Source: CALZBJ01 sp945619025
GTDB taxonomy: Bacteria > Pseudomonadota > Gammaproteobacteria > Cardiobacteriales > Wohlfahrtiimonadaceae
Reading direction: 5' to 3'
DNA: 64,000 nucleotides
NCBI GenBank assembly: GCA_945619025.1
Contig: CALZBJ010000001.1
Coordinates: 248,001 to 312,000 of the forward strand
Within the stretch, counting starts at the first letter, position 1, and each line of letters opens with the position of its first letter. Position numbers and translations under genes: made by a program. The notes under the pieces were generated by a model that was given only the letters and a program-made list of their open reading frames with translations, had not been told where the DNA came from and did no database searches. Positions 33,719 to 41,427 of this stretch are shown here, one piece after another.

Positions 33719-35095
33719 TTATAGCGCGTTAACTAGCTCAATAAAATGATCGCCACGCGCCTCAAAGCCTTTAAATTGATCAAAGCTCGCGCACGCCGGT
33801 GAGAAAAGTACCACGTCGCCCGATGTTGCTTCTTGATCAATTTTTTCCACAGCACGCGCTAATGTTTCGACATATTCATGTGGAATTTCTTTCGGAATAT
33901 GGGGAATAATAGCAGAGATCTCCGTTCCAATTAAGTAGACTTTTTTAATGGAATCATCAAGCTCAGGAGTTAGAGTAGAAAAATCCTGCCCTTTCGTCAC
34001 GCCACCTAAAATTAACCATTTCGGTTCCGCAAAGCCTGAGATTGCCGCTTCTGTTGATGGAATGTTGGTCGCCTTTGAGTCGTTATAGTAGCGAACGCCA
34101 TCCTTTTCGCGAGCCAAAACGCAGCGGTGCGGAAGAGGCTCATAAGTCTCTAAACCACGTTCAATTGCAGTGTGCGCAAGATTGAGTGCATCACAAATTG
34201 CAACGCTCGACACCATATTTAAAATATTATGAAAGCCCCCAAGACGGATCTGCCCGTAACCTACAATCGGCATTGCTTGAGTGCGTTTAATAATCACTTT
34301 ACGTGCAATATCGGCGTAATAATCGCTTTGAGAGTCTTCAAGAGAAAATGTTTGGTAAGAAAACCCCGCTTTTTCGCAATATTCGATCGCCGCAGGACAA
34401 TCGCTCGGAACAATGGAAATCTCTGACTGATCGAGCAACGTCAATTTAGTATCTTGATAGGCTTTAAAATTGGGATAACGATCAAGATGATCAGGCGCAA
34501 TGTTTAAAATAATGCCGACGCTTGCTTGTAAACTGTAAGTGGTTTCAAGCTGAAAACTTGAAAGCTCGAGCACAAATACCGGCTTTTCCACATTGGCAAC
34601 GCTCTGATCTTCCTCATATTGCATCCAGAGATTTAACGCAGGCTCACCTAAATTACCGCCCATATAGAGCGAGCGCCCCGCCTCTTTAACGATATTACCC
34701 ACCATGGTGGTTACCGTGCTTTTGCCATTCGTTCCCGTGATGCCGATAATCGGATCATCAACCAAACGCGCAAAAATCTCAATGTCGCCACCGGTTTGCT
34801 CTTTTGGCAGACGCGCTAGTGCATTTTGAAGGGCTTCTGTTGCAAGCGGAACGCCCGGGCTTATCCAGAGATAATCGCATTGATCGAGCATCGATTCATC
34901 AAATCCACCAACGGCAACACAATCGGCAATCGCCTCAATATCCGCATGATTGGGAGGCGTTTCACGGCTATCGATCGCCCAGAGGGTTTTTACGCCCAAT
35001 TTGCGTAATGCTTTCACCATGGAAAGCCCGGTAATGCCGAATCCAACGACTAAATGCGTCGCCTCTCTCTTAATCTCAGGTGTTGCCACATTCAT
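33719..35095 (-). CDS. murD: UDP-N-acetylmuramoylalanine-D-glutamate ligase
   Basis: Adds D-Glu to UDP-MurNAc-L-Ala. Seen: N-domain LVVGFGITGLSMVKAL, ATP loop GITGTNGKSTVTTMVGN (about 115-131), IAPDHLDRYPN, the NDSKATN segment and LSPACASFDQFKGFEARGDHF at the end. Length 458 aa is normal. First gene of this dcw segment: a terminator and hpf lie immediately upstream, where mraY and murF are expected. Confidence 0.96.
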   Translation of the reverse strand: MNVATPEIKREATHLVVGFGITGLSMVKALRKLGVKTLWAIDSRETPPNHADIEAIADCVAVGGFDESMLDQCDYLWISPGVPLATEALQNALARLPKEQTGGDIEIFARLVDDPIIGITGTNGKSTVTTMVGNIVKEAGRSLYMGGNLGEPALNLWMQYEEDQSVANVEKPVFVLELSSFQLETTYSLQASVGIILNIAPDHLDRYPNFKAYQDTKLTLLDQSEISIVPSDCPAAIEYCEKAGFSYQTFSLEDSQSDYYADIARKVIIKRTQAMPIVGYGQIRLGGFHNILNMVSSVAICDALNLAHTAIERGLETYEPLPHRCVLAREKDGVRYYNDSKATNIPSTEAAISGFAEPKWLILGGVTKGQDFSTLTPELDDSIKKVYLIGTEISAIIPHIPKEIPHEYVETLARAVEKIDQEATSGDVVLFSPACASFDQFKGFEARGDHFIELVNAL

Positions 35096-35117
35096 CCCAA
35101 TCTACCTCGCAAAACGT

Positions 35118-35146
35118 AAAAAAGCTCTGTGCAGTACAGAGCTTTT
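35118..35146 (-). terminator. hpf terminator upstream of murD
   Basis: AAAAGCTCTGT pairs with ACAGAGCTTTT around a 5-nt loop, with a U-run on the minus strand. It separates hpf from the dcw genes, so murD needs its own promoter, which is not evident in the 20 bp that remain. Confidence 0.85.
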
Positions 35147-35188
35147 CTATTATCTCATTTTTTAGAATCTTTTTTTAGCTTCTTTTAC

Positions 35189-35518
35189 TTATTCTTCGTC
35201 AACTGACGGAGCCGTTCCTGGCTGACGTTTTGCGTCAAGCGCTTTCTCTTTCTGTTTCACTAAGAGACGCTCCACTTTATTGGCTAAATCATCGATCGAC
35301 GCATACATATCTTCCGACACCGATTCTGCGTGGATATCTTTCGCTTTAGCAATATGTAAACTTACCTCTGCTGTTTGGCGCTTATTCTCCGTCGATAATA
35401 CGATATGAACCTTAGTAATATTATCACTATGACGCTCTAATTTAGAGAAACGCTCTTCAACATAGTTACGAAGCGCTTCGGTTAATTCCAAACCATTTCC
35501 TGTTAAGCTTACATTCAT
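35189..35518 (-). CDS. hpf: Ribosome hibernation promoting factor, short form
   Basis: Binds the 30S decoding region and helps form 100S dimers in resting cells. The S30AE domain is visible from MNVSLTGNGLELTEALRNYVEERF through AEVSLHIAKAKDIHAESVSEDMYASIDDLANKVERLL. Length 109 aa places it in the short HPF group. ATG 35518 follows AAAGGAGATAACT, an excellent ribosome-binding site; the longer ORF is rejected. In many proteobacteria hpf lies by rpoN, but here it stands before murD. Confidence 0.93.
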   Translation of the reverse strand: MNVSLTGNGLELTEALRNYVEERFSKLERHSDNITKVHIVLSTENKRQTAEVSLHIAKAKDIHAESVSEDMYASIDDLANKVERLLVKQKEKALDAKRQPGTAPSVDEE

Positions 35519-35660
35519 AGTTATCTCCTTTATTGATATAAGATCAGGGGCTTTTAGTTTTATGCTTAGCAACCCCTGAAACGCTAAAGAATCTTTACAA
35601 TTAACAATCTTTTTAAAGTATCTTCACGTTAACATGTTTTTATAAAAATTCCACCTCTTT

Positions 35661-36473
35661 TTATGCGCGTTGACAGCTTTCACAATAAAAAGTTGATCGC
35701 TGTGTGATAACTGTCCGAATAATAGGCGCATCGCAGTTCGGGCAAGGTTTCCCCTCCCGCCCGTAGACCAATAATTTTTGCGCAAAATAGCCCGGTGTAC
35801 CATCGGGTTTTGAGAAATCTTTCAGCGTTGTACCGCCCTGCTCGATCGCTTTTTCTAAGACCTTTTTGATATTGCCTAGCAGTGTTTCTTGCTCTTTTTT
35901 CGTCAGCGAGCGCGCTTCCCTATGAGGATTAATTTTAGAGAGAAAGAGCGATTCATTGGCGTAAATATTTCCAACGCCCACCACCATCTTTTGATCCATC
36001 AATACCGTTTTAATCGCCCGTTTACGATCTTTAAGTAGCCCTGAAAAATAGGTAAGATTAAACGCATCACTCAGCGGCTCTGGCGCAAGCTGAGTCAAAT
36101 AATCGGGCATCTCATCGATCCCATACGTTCGCGCAAATCCAAAACGGCGAGCATCGTTATAAAAGAGCGCTTTGCCACTTTCAAGATGAATAATGAGATG
36201 ATCGTGTTTACGCGGCGGGAAATCAGAATCAAAGACACTGATCGCCCCTGACATCCCCAAGTGCACAACAAGTCGGTAACTATCCGTCTCAATCAGCAGG
36301 TATTTTGCCCGGCGCGATACCGTTTGCACTGTTTCTCTTTCAAGCGCATGAATCTCCTCGCCTACCGGATAGCGCAGCCGGCCATTACGCACCTCAATCC
36401 GCGCAATTTTGTTCCCCAAAAGATAGGGCGAGACACCTCGCTTAACGGTTTCCACTTCTGGCAGTTCTGGCAT
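35661..36473 (-). CDS. mutM: Formamidopyrimidine-DNA glycosylase
   Basis: Bifunctional glycosylase/AP lyase removing 8-oxoguanine. The N-terminus MPELPEVET gives the catalytic Pro2 and Glu3; Lys57 lies in RRAKYLL; the H2TH region has MVVGVGNIYANESLF; the C-terminal zinc finger uses Cys244, 247, 264 and 267. Length 270 aa is full. Initial Met removal is required and Pro2 is exposed as expected. Single gene, divergent from the DUF2069 gene. Confidence 0.97.
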   Translation of the reverse strand: MPELPEVETVKRGVSPYLLGNKIARIEVRNGRLRYPVGEEIHALERETVQTVSRRAKYLLIETDSYRLVVHLGMSGAISVFDSDFPPRKHDHLIIHLESGKALFYNDARRFGFARTYGIDEMPDYLTQLAPEPLSDAFNLTYFSGLLKDRKRAIKTVLMDQKMVVGVGNIYANESLFLSKINPHREARSLTKKEQETLLGNIKKVLEKAIEQGGTTLKDFSKPDGTPGYFAQKLLVYGREGKPCPNCDAPIIRTVITQRSTFYCESCQRA

Positions 36474-36539
36474 AACGCTCCTCTTAAAATCTGTGATAAA
36501 CTTAACGCTTTCAATTATACAGTAATTTTACGAGTAGCT

Positions 36540-36947
36540 ATGCGTTTACCGATTGTTTCCATTTCCCGTCTGATGGCGCTCTTTTCCTACATTGCGCTCT
36601 TCTTTTTTCTTGTCTATCTCATCGTGGGTAACGTGATTTATCCTGAGCTGCCGCGCGGTCCGCTTGTGATTGGTCTATTAGTGCCCCTTCTATTTCCATC
36701 AAGAGGCATTTTACGCGCGCAACGTTATACCCACGCTTGGACCAGTTTTCTTTCGCTCTTATATTTTGTCGTCGCGACCGATCTTTGGAGTAGTGGCGAG
36801 CATGGTGTCTCGAGCGTGATTTTTCTCTTAACGATTCTGCTCTTTACCGGCTGCGTTCTCTATTCGCGCTATAGCCCGCTCCCCTTCCGCGAAGGTCGAG
36901 TAGGATTTGGTAAACGCGCAAACTCAGAGAATTCCGCTCAAAAATAA
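36540..36947 (+). CDS. DUF2069 family inner-membrane protein
   Basis: A 135-aa protein with four predicted membrane helices (about 11-30, 40-53, 66-81, 90-107), matching the DUF2069 pattern in its GPLVIGLLVPLLFPSRGILRAQRYTHAWTSFLSLLYFVVA core. The function of the family is unknown. The ORF is open far upstream (from 36261), but that part lies antisense to mutM; ATG 36540 begins the hydrophobic family N-terminus. Its polar C-terminal tail (about 112-135) is probably cytoplasmic. Convergent with lnt. Confidence 0.8.
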   Translation: MRLPIVSISRLMALFSYIALFFFLVYLIVGNVIYPELPRGPLVIGLLVPLLFPSRGILRAQRYTHAWTSFLSLLYFVVATDLWSSGEHGVSSVIFLLTILLFTGCVLYSRYSPLPFREGRVGFGKRANSENSAQK

Positions 36948-37019
36948 ATCATCGACCCGATCAATTCTTTATTTGATTGAGACGCTTGCCGAATCGATCT
37001 TAATCCATGCAAATACCGA

Positions 37020-38624
37020 TTAAGGCAAACGGCGAGCGTAGCGCTTTGTCACAAAGACCATCAAACCGCTCACGCTCAATAAGATTAAAATCCACACACC
37101 GTCGCCCAATTTTGCGTAGGCGGTTAATCCCGTCATCGGTTGAAATTCCCCCACTAACGCATCGGTTTCAAATTGAGGCAACACCCCCAATATTTTTCCT
37201 TGATGATCGACCATCGCGGTCACACCGGTATTGGTGGCCCGAATCATAGGACGCGCCAATTCAATGCTACGCGCGCGTGCGATTTGCAGATGCTGCCACG
37301 GACCAATCGATTCGCCAAACCACGCATCATTACTCACATTAATTAAAAATTCGCTCTGCACAGCTTGATAGCGGAGCATGTCGCCAAAGACCGCCTCATA
37401 ACAGATTGAAGCGCTCCCTTTGGCCTCGGTTGAACGAAACTGAAACGGTGCTTGCTCTTTTTGCCCTGCCTCAAGATCGCTATAGGGAATCTCCACCCAA
37501 TCATTAAAATGGCTTAACAGCCCGCGAAACGGAATGTATTCGCCAAACGGAAGCAGTCGGTACTTTTCATAAAAATGATCCGTTCGATCACTCTTTCCAT
37601 AATGCACCAGTCCATTTCGAAAACGCTCGGTTAAGCGATCGCCAGTAAAAATCCCGCTAATAATATCGGCATTACCAAGCTCCGCTAACCGGTGAAAATG
37701 CGCACTCACGCCATCACGACCATCATAAACAATCGGAATCGCCGTCTCCGGCATCACAATGAGATCGACGCGATCGGACACTTTGGCAATGAGATCAAAA
37801 TAGGTGTCGAGCGTGTGATAAATAAAATCATCATGAAACTTCGCATCTTGAGAAATATTTCCTTGTAATAATCCCGCGCGAACGGGCTTCCCACTCGGCT
37901 CAATTGGCTCACCGACCCACTCATAGGCAATCCCGACAATCCCCGCAAGCAATAAACCATAGAGAAGCGGAAAACGGAGAAGTGTTTCACGTCCGACATT
38001 CTCATCGCTCTTTCGCTCATTACCTCCGGAAAGCCGAACGTGACGCGCGAGCACGATCTTCATTGCAAACTGCAACACGAATAGAACGAGAATCCCCGCC
38101 ACAAAATAGACCCAAAAACTGCTTAAAAGCGCGCCCATCGTTGAAAATAAAAACGGTGCAAAGGGCATCTCCGTCAAACTGTATCCCAGTGCAAGCCACG
38201 GAAAGCCGGTAAAAAGATGCGCACGTACCAATTCAAGCAAAACGCCTACAACCGGAAAAAGAAACCCATAGGTCATCACTAAACCGAGCTTGCTTCGCCC
38301 CACAATCCACGCCAGTACGCCGTAATAGAGCGCAAGATAGAGCGCAAGGAGCATCGCCATCCCCATCGATAGCCCAAGCGACGCACCGCCAAATTGATGC
38401 AGGCTAATATGCACCCACGCAATCCCAAACGCGAAAAAGCCAAAACCAAAGCCGGTGCCGAGCATAAAGGCCCGTTTGCCCTGCTCACCGCGAAGCAGCA
38501 ATAAAAAGAGCGCAAGCAATACCGGCACGCCATAACCCCAATTAAAGGGCGCAAATCCAAGCGTCATTAAGCCACCCAAACCAAGGGCCACCAAGAGTTT
38601 TAAGAAAAAGAGTCGCTTTGGCAT
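37020..38624 (-). CDS. lnt: Apolipoprotein N-acyltransferase
   Basis: Transfers the third acyl chain to lipoproteins in the inner membrane. The N-terminal half has about six hydrophobic helices. The C-terminal half is a nitrilase-like periplasmic domain with the Glu-Lys-Cys triad in VMPETAIP, EKYRLLPFGEYIPF and ASICYEAVFGD. A last helix follows at about 505-525. Length 534 aa is usual. It pairs functionally with lgt (57111) elsewhere in the window. Confidence 0.95.
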   Translation of the reverse strand: MPKRLFFLKLLVALGLGGLMTLGFAPFNWGYGVPVLLALFLLLLRGEQGKRAFMLGTGFGFGFFAFGIAWVHISLHQFGGASLGLSMGMAMLLALYLALYYGVLAWIVGRSKLGLVMTYGFLFPVVGVLLELVRAHLFTGFPWLALGYSLTEMPFAPFLFSTMGALLSSFWVYFVAGILVLFVLQFAMKIVLARHVRLSGGNERKSDENVGRETLLRFPLLYGLLLAGIVGIAYEWVGEPIEPSGKPVRAGLLQGNISQDAKFHDDFIYHTLDTYFDLIAKVSDRVDLIVMPETAIPIVYDGRDGVSAHFHRLAELGNADIISGIFTGDRLTERFRNGLVHYGKSDRTDHFYEKYRLLPFGEYIPFRGLLSHFNDWVEIPYSDLEAGQKEQAPFQFRSTEAKGSASICYEAVFGDMLRYQAVQSEFLINVSNDAWFGESIGPWQHLQIARARSIELARPMIRATNTGVTAMVDHQGKILGVLPQFETDALVGEFQPMTGLTAYAKLGDGVWILILLSVSGLMVFVTKRYARRLP

Positions 38625-38644
38625 TCAATGCTCCTGTAGGAAAT

Positions 38645-38679
38645 AAAAAAGAGCCCTCAGGCTACACTAGCCCAAGCTC
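38645..38679 (-). terminator. Terminator overlapping the 3' end of the serine hydrolase gene
   Basis: On the minus strand GAGC...GGCTA pairs with TAGCC...GCTC with a small internal mismatch, followed by T6. The stop codon of the serine hydrolase lies within the stem. It stands between that gene and lnt. Confidence 0.65.
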
Positions 38680-39822
38680 ACGGTAAATTTCATTCACTAT
38701 GATACGATATTTCCCCGCCGGCAACGTATCGCCATAAAAAAGATTGGGATTTTTGCCGGGATCGACAACGCGCGTATGTTTGCGATTGGTGAGATAACTG
38801 ATGGTGAGATCATATTTCGGATCGCGCAAAATCAGACAGCCCGTCCAACCGGTATGCCCATAGGCCTCGCTTGAAGCATAATCACCGCACATATAGCCCA
38901 TATCCGCCCCATTAAGACGCCAACCGATGCCAAAGGTCGAATCGAGCCTGCTCGGCGTTAAAAACTGCCCAATGACGTGATTAGAGAAATAATCATTATC
39001 GCCCCGCATAAGCGCCATCAATGTTAACAGCGCATCGCTATTGGCAAAGAGTCCTGCGTGCCCCGAAATCCCATCCATGCAGTGAAAGCCTTTTTCATCC
39101 TGCACCTCGCCATAGATCACCTCTTGACGAATATTGGGAAAGTCGATCACACCATCCCGACGATTCCCCGCAAGCTCTGTCGCGGCAATATTATCGCGCA
39201 TCGCTGCATTTTCAAGCGGCCGGTAATCGATGGAATCCTCAATCCCAAGCGGTATCCAAAAAGTTTTTTTCAAATATTGTTGCAGCGATTCCCCGGCAAT
39301 CAGCTCAAACAGAAATGTCAGCAGCATAAAATCCACATCGGAATAGAGTGCTGTCGTTTTTGGCGGATGCACAAGGGGCGTGAGCAAGAGTTTTTGGAGA
39401 AACTGAAAGCGATCCTGACAATAGAGCATTTCACTATAAGTAGGATCGTAAAAAAGGGGATTTGGTTCAAATCCGGCGCTGTGGGTGAGAAGATCATAGA
39501 GCGTAATCGCCTCTTTTTCACTTGGGAGGATGAGTCCTTGTCGAATTTCCTCCTCAAGCAGATCAAAAAGTGAGCAATCAAGATCGCATTTCCCCTTTGT
39601 CAGGAGCGATTGAAAGCCAAATGCCAGACTAAATACCTTCGTGAGCGACGCGATATCGTAATGCGTCATTAAATTTGCGCAATTAATAGTCGGAATGAGG
39701 GTTCGATGCCCGAAGGCCTGTTGGTAGATTCTGCTACTTTTGTGCTCAATTGCGATTTGAGCACTCGGAAATCCGTCTTTTATCGAATCTTTGATGATTT
39801 TTTCTAAATTTGCGAAACCCAT
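38662..39822 (-). CDS. Beta-lactamase-related serine hydrolase
   Basis: A 386-aa member of the class C beta-lactamase/penicillin-binding-like family (PF00144 type). The nucleophile motif SxxK is Ser59-Leu-Thr-Lys62 in YDIASLTKVFSLA; the YxN-like element is TALYSDVDFMLL; GHTGWTGC near residue 310 is in the place of the KTG box. No signal peptide is seen, so it looks cytoplasmic, unlike a true beta-lactamase. It could be an esterase, a D-amino-acid peptidase or a cell-wall recycling enzyme. The substrate is unknown. Confidence 0.8.
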   Translation of the reverse strand: MGFANLEKIIKDSIKDGFPSAQIAIEHKSSRIYQQAFGHRTLIPTINCANLMTHYDIASLTKVFSLAFGFQSLLTKGKCDLDCSLFDLLEEEIRQGLILPSEKEAITLYDLLTHSAGFEPNPLFYDPTYSEMLYCQDRFQFLQKLLLTPLVHPPKTTALYSDVDFMLLTFLFELIAGESLQQYLKKTFWIPLGIEDSIDYRPLENAAMRDNIAATELAGNRRDGVIDFPNIRQEVIYGEVQDEKGFHCMDGISGHAGLFANSDALLTLMALMRGDNDYFSNHVIGQFLTPSRLDSTFGIGWRLNGADMGYMCGDYASSEAYGHTGWTGCLILRDPKYDLTISYLTNRKHTRVVDPGKNPNLFYGDTLPAGKYRIIVNEIYRELGLV

Positions 39823-39917
39823 CTGTTTTAGCCTAATTTGCCCCGATCAAGCTCTCCATAATAAGCGACAAAAAAGACCAAACCTAGCACCTGCGCAATC
39901 TTTGAGCGAAAATAAAT

Positions 39918-39946
39918 TTGACCAAACGGCGAAAAAGCTGTTTAAT
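39918..39946 (+). promoter_or_regulatory. Sigma-70 promoter for tRNA-Phe
   Basis: TTGACC, 17-bp spacer, TTTAAT, ending 16 bp before the tRNA 5' end. Each hexamer differs from consensus at one or two positions. Typical strong stable-RNA promoter layout. Confidence 0.7.
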
Positions 39947-39962
39947 ACTCTACATCAACAGC

Positions 39963-40038
<76 letters not shown>

Positions 40039-40043
40039 CCTTT

Positions 40044-40078
40044 AAAAAGCACTATTCCACACGGTCTAGTGCTTTTTT
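40044..40078 (+). terminator. tRNA-Phe terminator
   Basis: AAAAAGCACTA pairs with TAGTGCTTTTTT around a 12-nt loop, starting 6 nt after the tRNA CCA end. Confidence 0.9.
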
Positions 40079-40297
40079 CTTATCTATCGAAAATAACCTC
40101 TTCTTCCTTGACCTTAGCCAACCTTTCCCCTCTTATCGCCACTCCAAACAGTCTCATTTGATATTAATCAAGTTACTAATCCTTGAATTTGGCATGATTT
40201 CCTTAGAGGCCGAAGCTTGAAGCACTGATTCGCACAGAGCTTACGGCGAAACGTTCAAATCGATCCTTCACATTCACATTCACATAGGAGAGTTTAT

Positions 40298-40432
40298 ATG
40301 GTCGCGTCGAGTGATTTTCTGGTAGTGGTAGCAAGTGCGCTTGGCTTAATTTTCATGTTCGGCATGGGCGGATATCTCACTTACTTTTTCCTTAAAAAAG
40401 CAAAAGAAGAAGAGGAACGCAAAAATAAATAG
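40298..40432 (+). CDS. Small single-pass membrane protein, DUF3149-like (44 aa)
   Basis: Encodes 44 residues: a short polar start (MVASSDF), one hydrophobic helix of about 22 residues (LVVVASALGLIFMFGMGGYLT, about 8-28), then YFFLKKAKEEEERKNK, a strongly charged cytoplasmic tail. AGGAG lies 7 nt before the ATG, an excellent ribosome-binding site, which makes this a real gene despite its size. The layout and the FGMGGYLTYFFLKK core resemble DUF3149 proteins, whose function is unknown. It has its own intergenic space between tRNA-Phe and a cluster of terminators. Confidence 0.7.
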   Translation: MVASSDFLVVVASALGLIFMFGMGGYLTYFFLKKAKEEEERKNK

Positions 40433-40617
40433 TTTTTCGCACCTGTGATCATCGATCTCTTGAGCTAAAAGCTGTGCATGATAACTACACTTAGCTTGCA
40501 CCCCTCTCGCTTTTAGGGCTCACACTCTATTTTCCTCCCTCGTATCATGATTCACCAGTGCACCGTTTGTAAAATGTATATGTATATTGCTTAAATAACT
40601 TAAATGGGCGTTCTGCC

Positions 40618-40661
40618 AAAAAAGCCTTCGAGACACGTTAAAAAGTTTCGAAGGCTTTTTT
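40618..40661 (+). terminator. Strong bidirectional terminator
   Basis: AAAAAAGCCTTCGAGAC pairs with GTTTCGAAGGCTTTTTT (one G-U) around a 10-nt loop. It is the best candidate for the terminator of the 44-aa protein gene, though 185 nt downstream of its stop. Confidence 0.85.
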
Positions 40662-40683
40662 ATGTTCCTTCCATTTCCTCTAC

Positions 40684-40708
40684 CTCTGAGCCGTCTCAGA
40701 GCTTTTTT
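40684..40708 (+). terminator. Second terminator hairpin
   Basis: CTCTGAG-CCGT-CTCAGAG followed by C and T6, a perfect 7-bp stem with a tetraloop, oriented to stop plus-strand transcription. Confidence 0.75.
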
Positions 40709-40716
40709 ACGCGCAC

Positions 40717-40745
40717 AAAAAAAGGAGAGCTACTCACTCTCCTTT
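40717..40745 (-). terminator. Terminator of the DUF2058 gene
   Basis: On the minus strand AAAGGAGAG pairs with CTCTCCTTT around a short loop, followed by a run of seven U. It lies 66 bp past the DUF2058 stop codon. Confidence 0.8.
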
Positions 40746-40792
40746 ATAAACGATTTAACGCGTCACAGCGCTTAGATTCGCGATGAGGGCTT

Positions 40793-40814
40793 ATAGTCTC
40801 TACGTAGAGACTAT
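40793..40814. repeat. Perfect 22-bp palindrome over the DUF2058 stop codon
   Basis: The half-site ATAGTCTCTAC is followed directly by its complement GTAGAGACTAT, with no loop. The TAG stop of the DUF2058 gene lies in it. There is no U-run, so it is not a terminator. It may form a protective 3' hairpin or a DNA-binding site. Confidence 0.6.
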
Positions 40815-41407
40815 TCGTCGTTTAAACTCGCCTCATAGGCATCCCACGCCGCCCATTCATCGTCTGCTTCACTCACTTCCGTTGGATCGGCTAGAAAATA
40901 GACCCAGCGCCCCTTTTCGATCACTTCAATCTCAAGGAGACGCTCTGCTACTTTTTTCGGCACGATGGGGAAATCATATCCATCCCGATCATTGCGGCAG
41001 ATCGCGAGTTTGCCTTCCGCGAGCATTTTGCTCTGCTCAGGCGTGACAGTGACAAAGCGCACCTTCTTACCATCGGAGCTAAAGTTAAAGCGCTCAGAGC
41101 TCTCAGAACGCTTATCCTTCGCATTATCGACGCGTTCAGTATCGATTAGGCGTCTTGCTTCAATTCGAGCCGCTTTACGCGCCTCATCTTCCTGAATCTC
41201 GCGATTTTTCTCACGATCCATCGCGCGCTTCGCTTCATCAAATGCTTTTAGCTCTTCCTGACGTTTCTTCTTCTCAGTCTCAAGTTCTGCCCGCACCGAT
41301 TTATCTCGATGGGCTTGGTGCTTGCGACGCTTCTTATCCGAAACGATCTTTTTTGCCTTATCTTTTGAAATAAGACCCGCTTTGAGTAATTGATCCTGAA
41401 GTGACAC
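40811..41407 (-). CDS. DUF2058 family protein (YaiL-like)
   Basis: A 198-aa soluble, highly charged protein. The N-terminus SLQDQLLKAGLISKDKAKKI and the C-terminal domain (KVRFVTVTPEQSKMLAEGKLAICR, YDFPIVPKKVAERLLEI) are typical of DUF2058, a family sometimes described as nucleoprotein or polynucleotide-associated. A coiled coil of Lys/Glu/Arg fills about residues 25-95. No function is established. It follows serA after 20 bp and is probably cotranscribed with it. The stop codon lies in a palindrome. Confidence 0.85.
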   Translation of the reverse strand: MSLQDQLLKAGLISKDKAKKIVSDKKRRKHQAHRDKSVRAELETEKKKRQEELKAFDEAKRAMDREKNREIQEDEARKAARIEARRLIDTERVDNAKDKRSESSERFNFSSDGKKVRFVTVTPEQSKMLAEGKLAICRNDRDGYDFPIVPKKVAERLLEIEVIEKGRWVYFLADPTEVSEADDEWAAWDAYEASLNDE

Positions 41408-41427
41408 CTTATCAATCCTTTATGTTA

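Larger units (their letters stand above)
40433..40810. other. Gene-free stretch with three terminator hairpins
   Basis: About 380 bp between the 44-aa gene and the DUF2058 gene, holding hairpins at 40618-40661, 40684-40708 and 40717-40745, and the start of a palindrome at 40793. An open frame at 40604-40786 runs through these hairpins and has no support. A short transcript starting after 40560 (TATATG-rich stretch) and ending at 40661 is possible but has no clear promoter. Confidence 0.5.

Noticed and set aside
36261..36539. N-terminal extension of the DUF2069 reading frame
   Set aside because: It lies antisense to mutM, is not hydrophobic or family-like, and a good start exists at 36540.
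38662..39822. Acquired beta-lactamase resistance gene
   Set aside because: It has the SxxK fold motif but no signal peptide and no mobile-element context; a cytoplasmic hydrolase is more likely.
40604..40786. 60-codon frame among the terminators
   Set aside because: Its sequence is made of hairpin arms and it has no ribosome-binding site.
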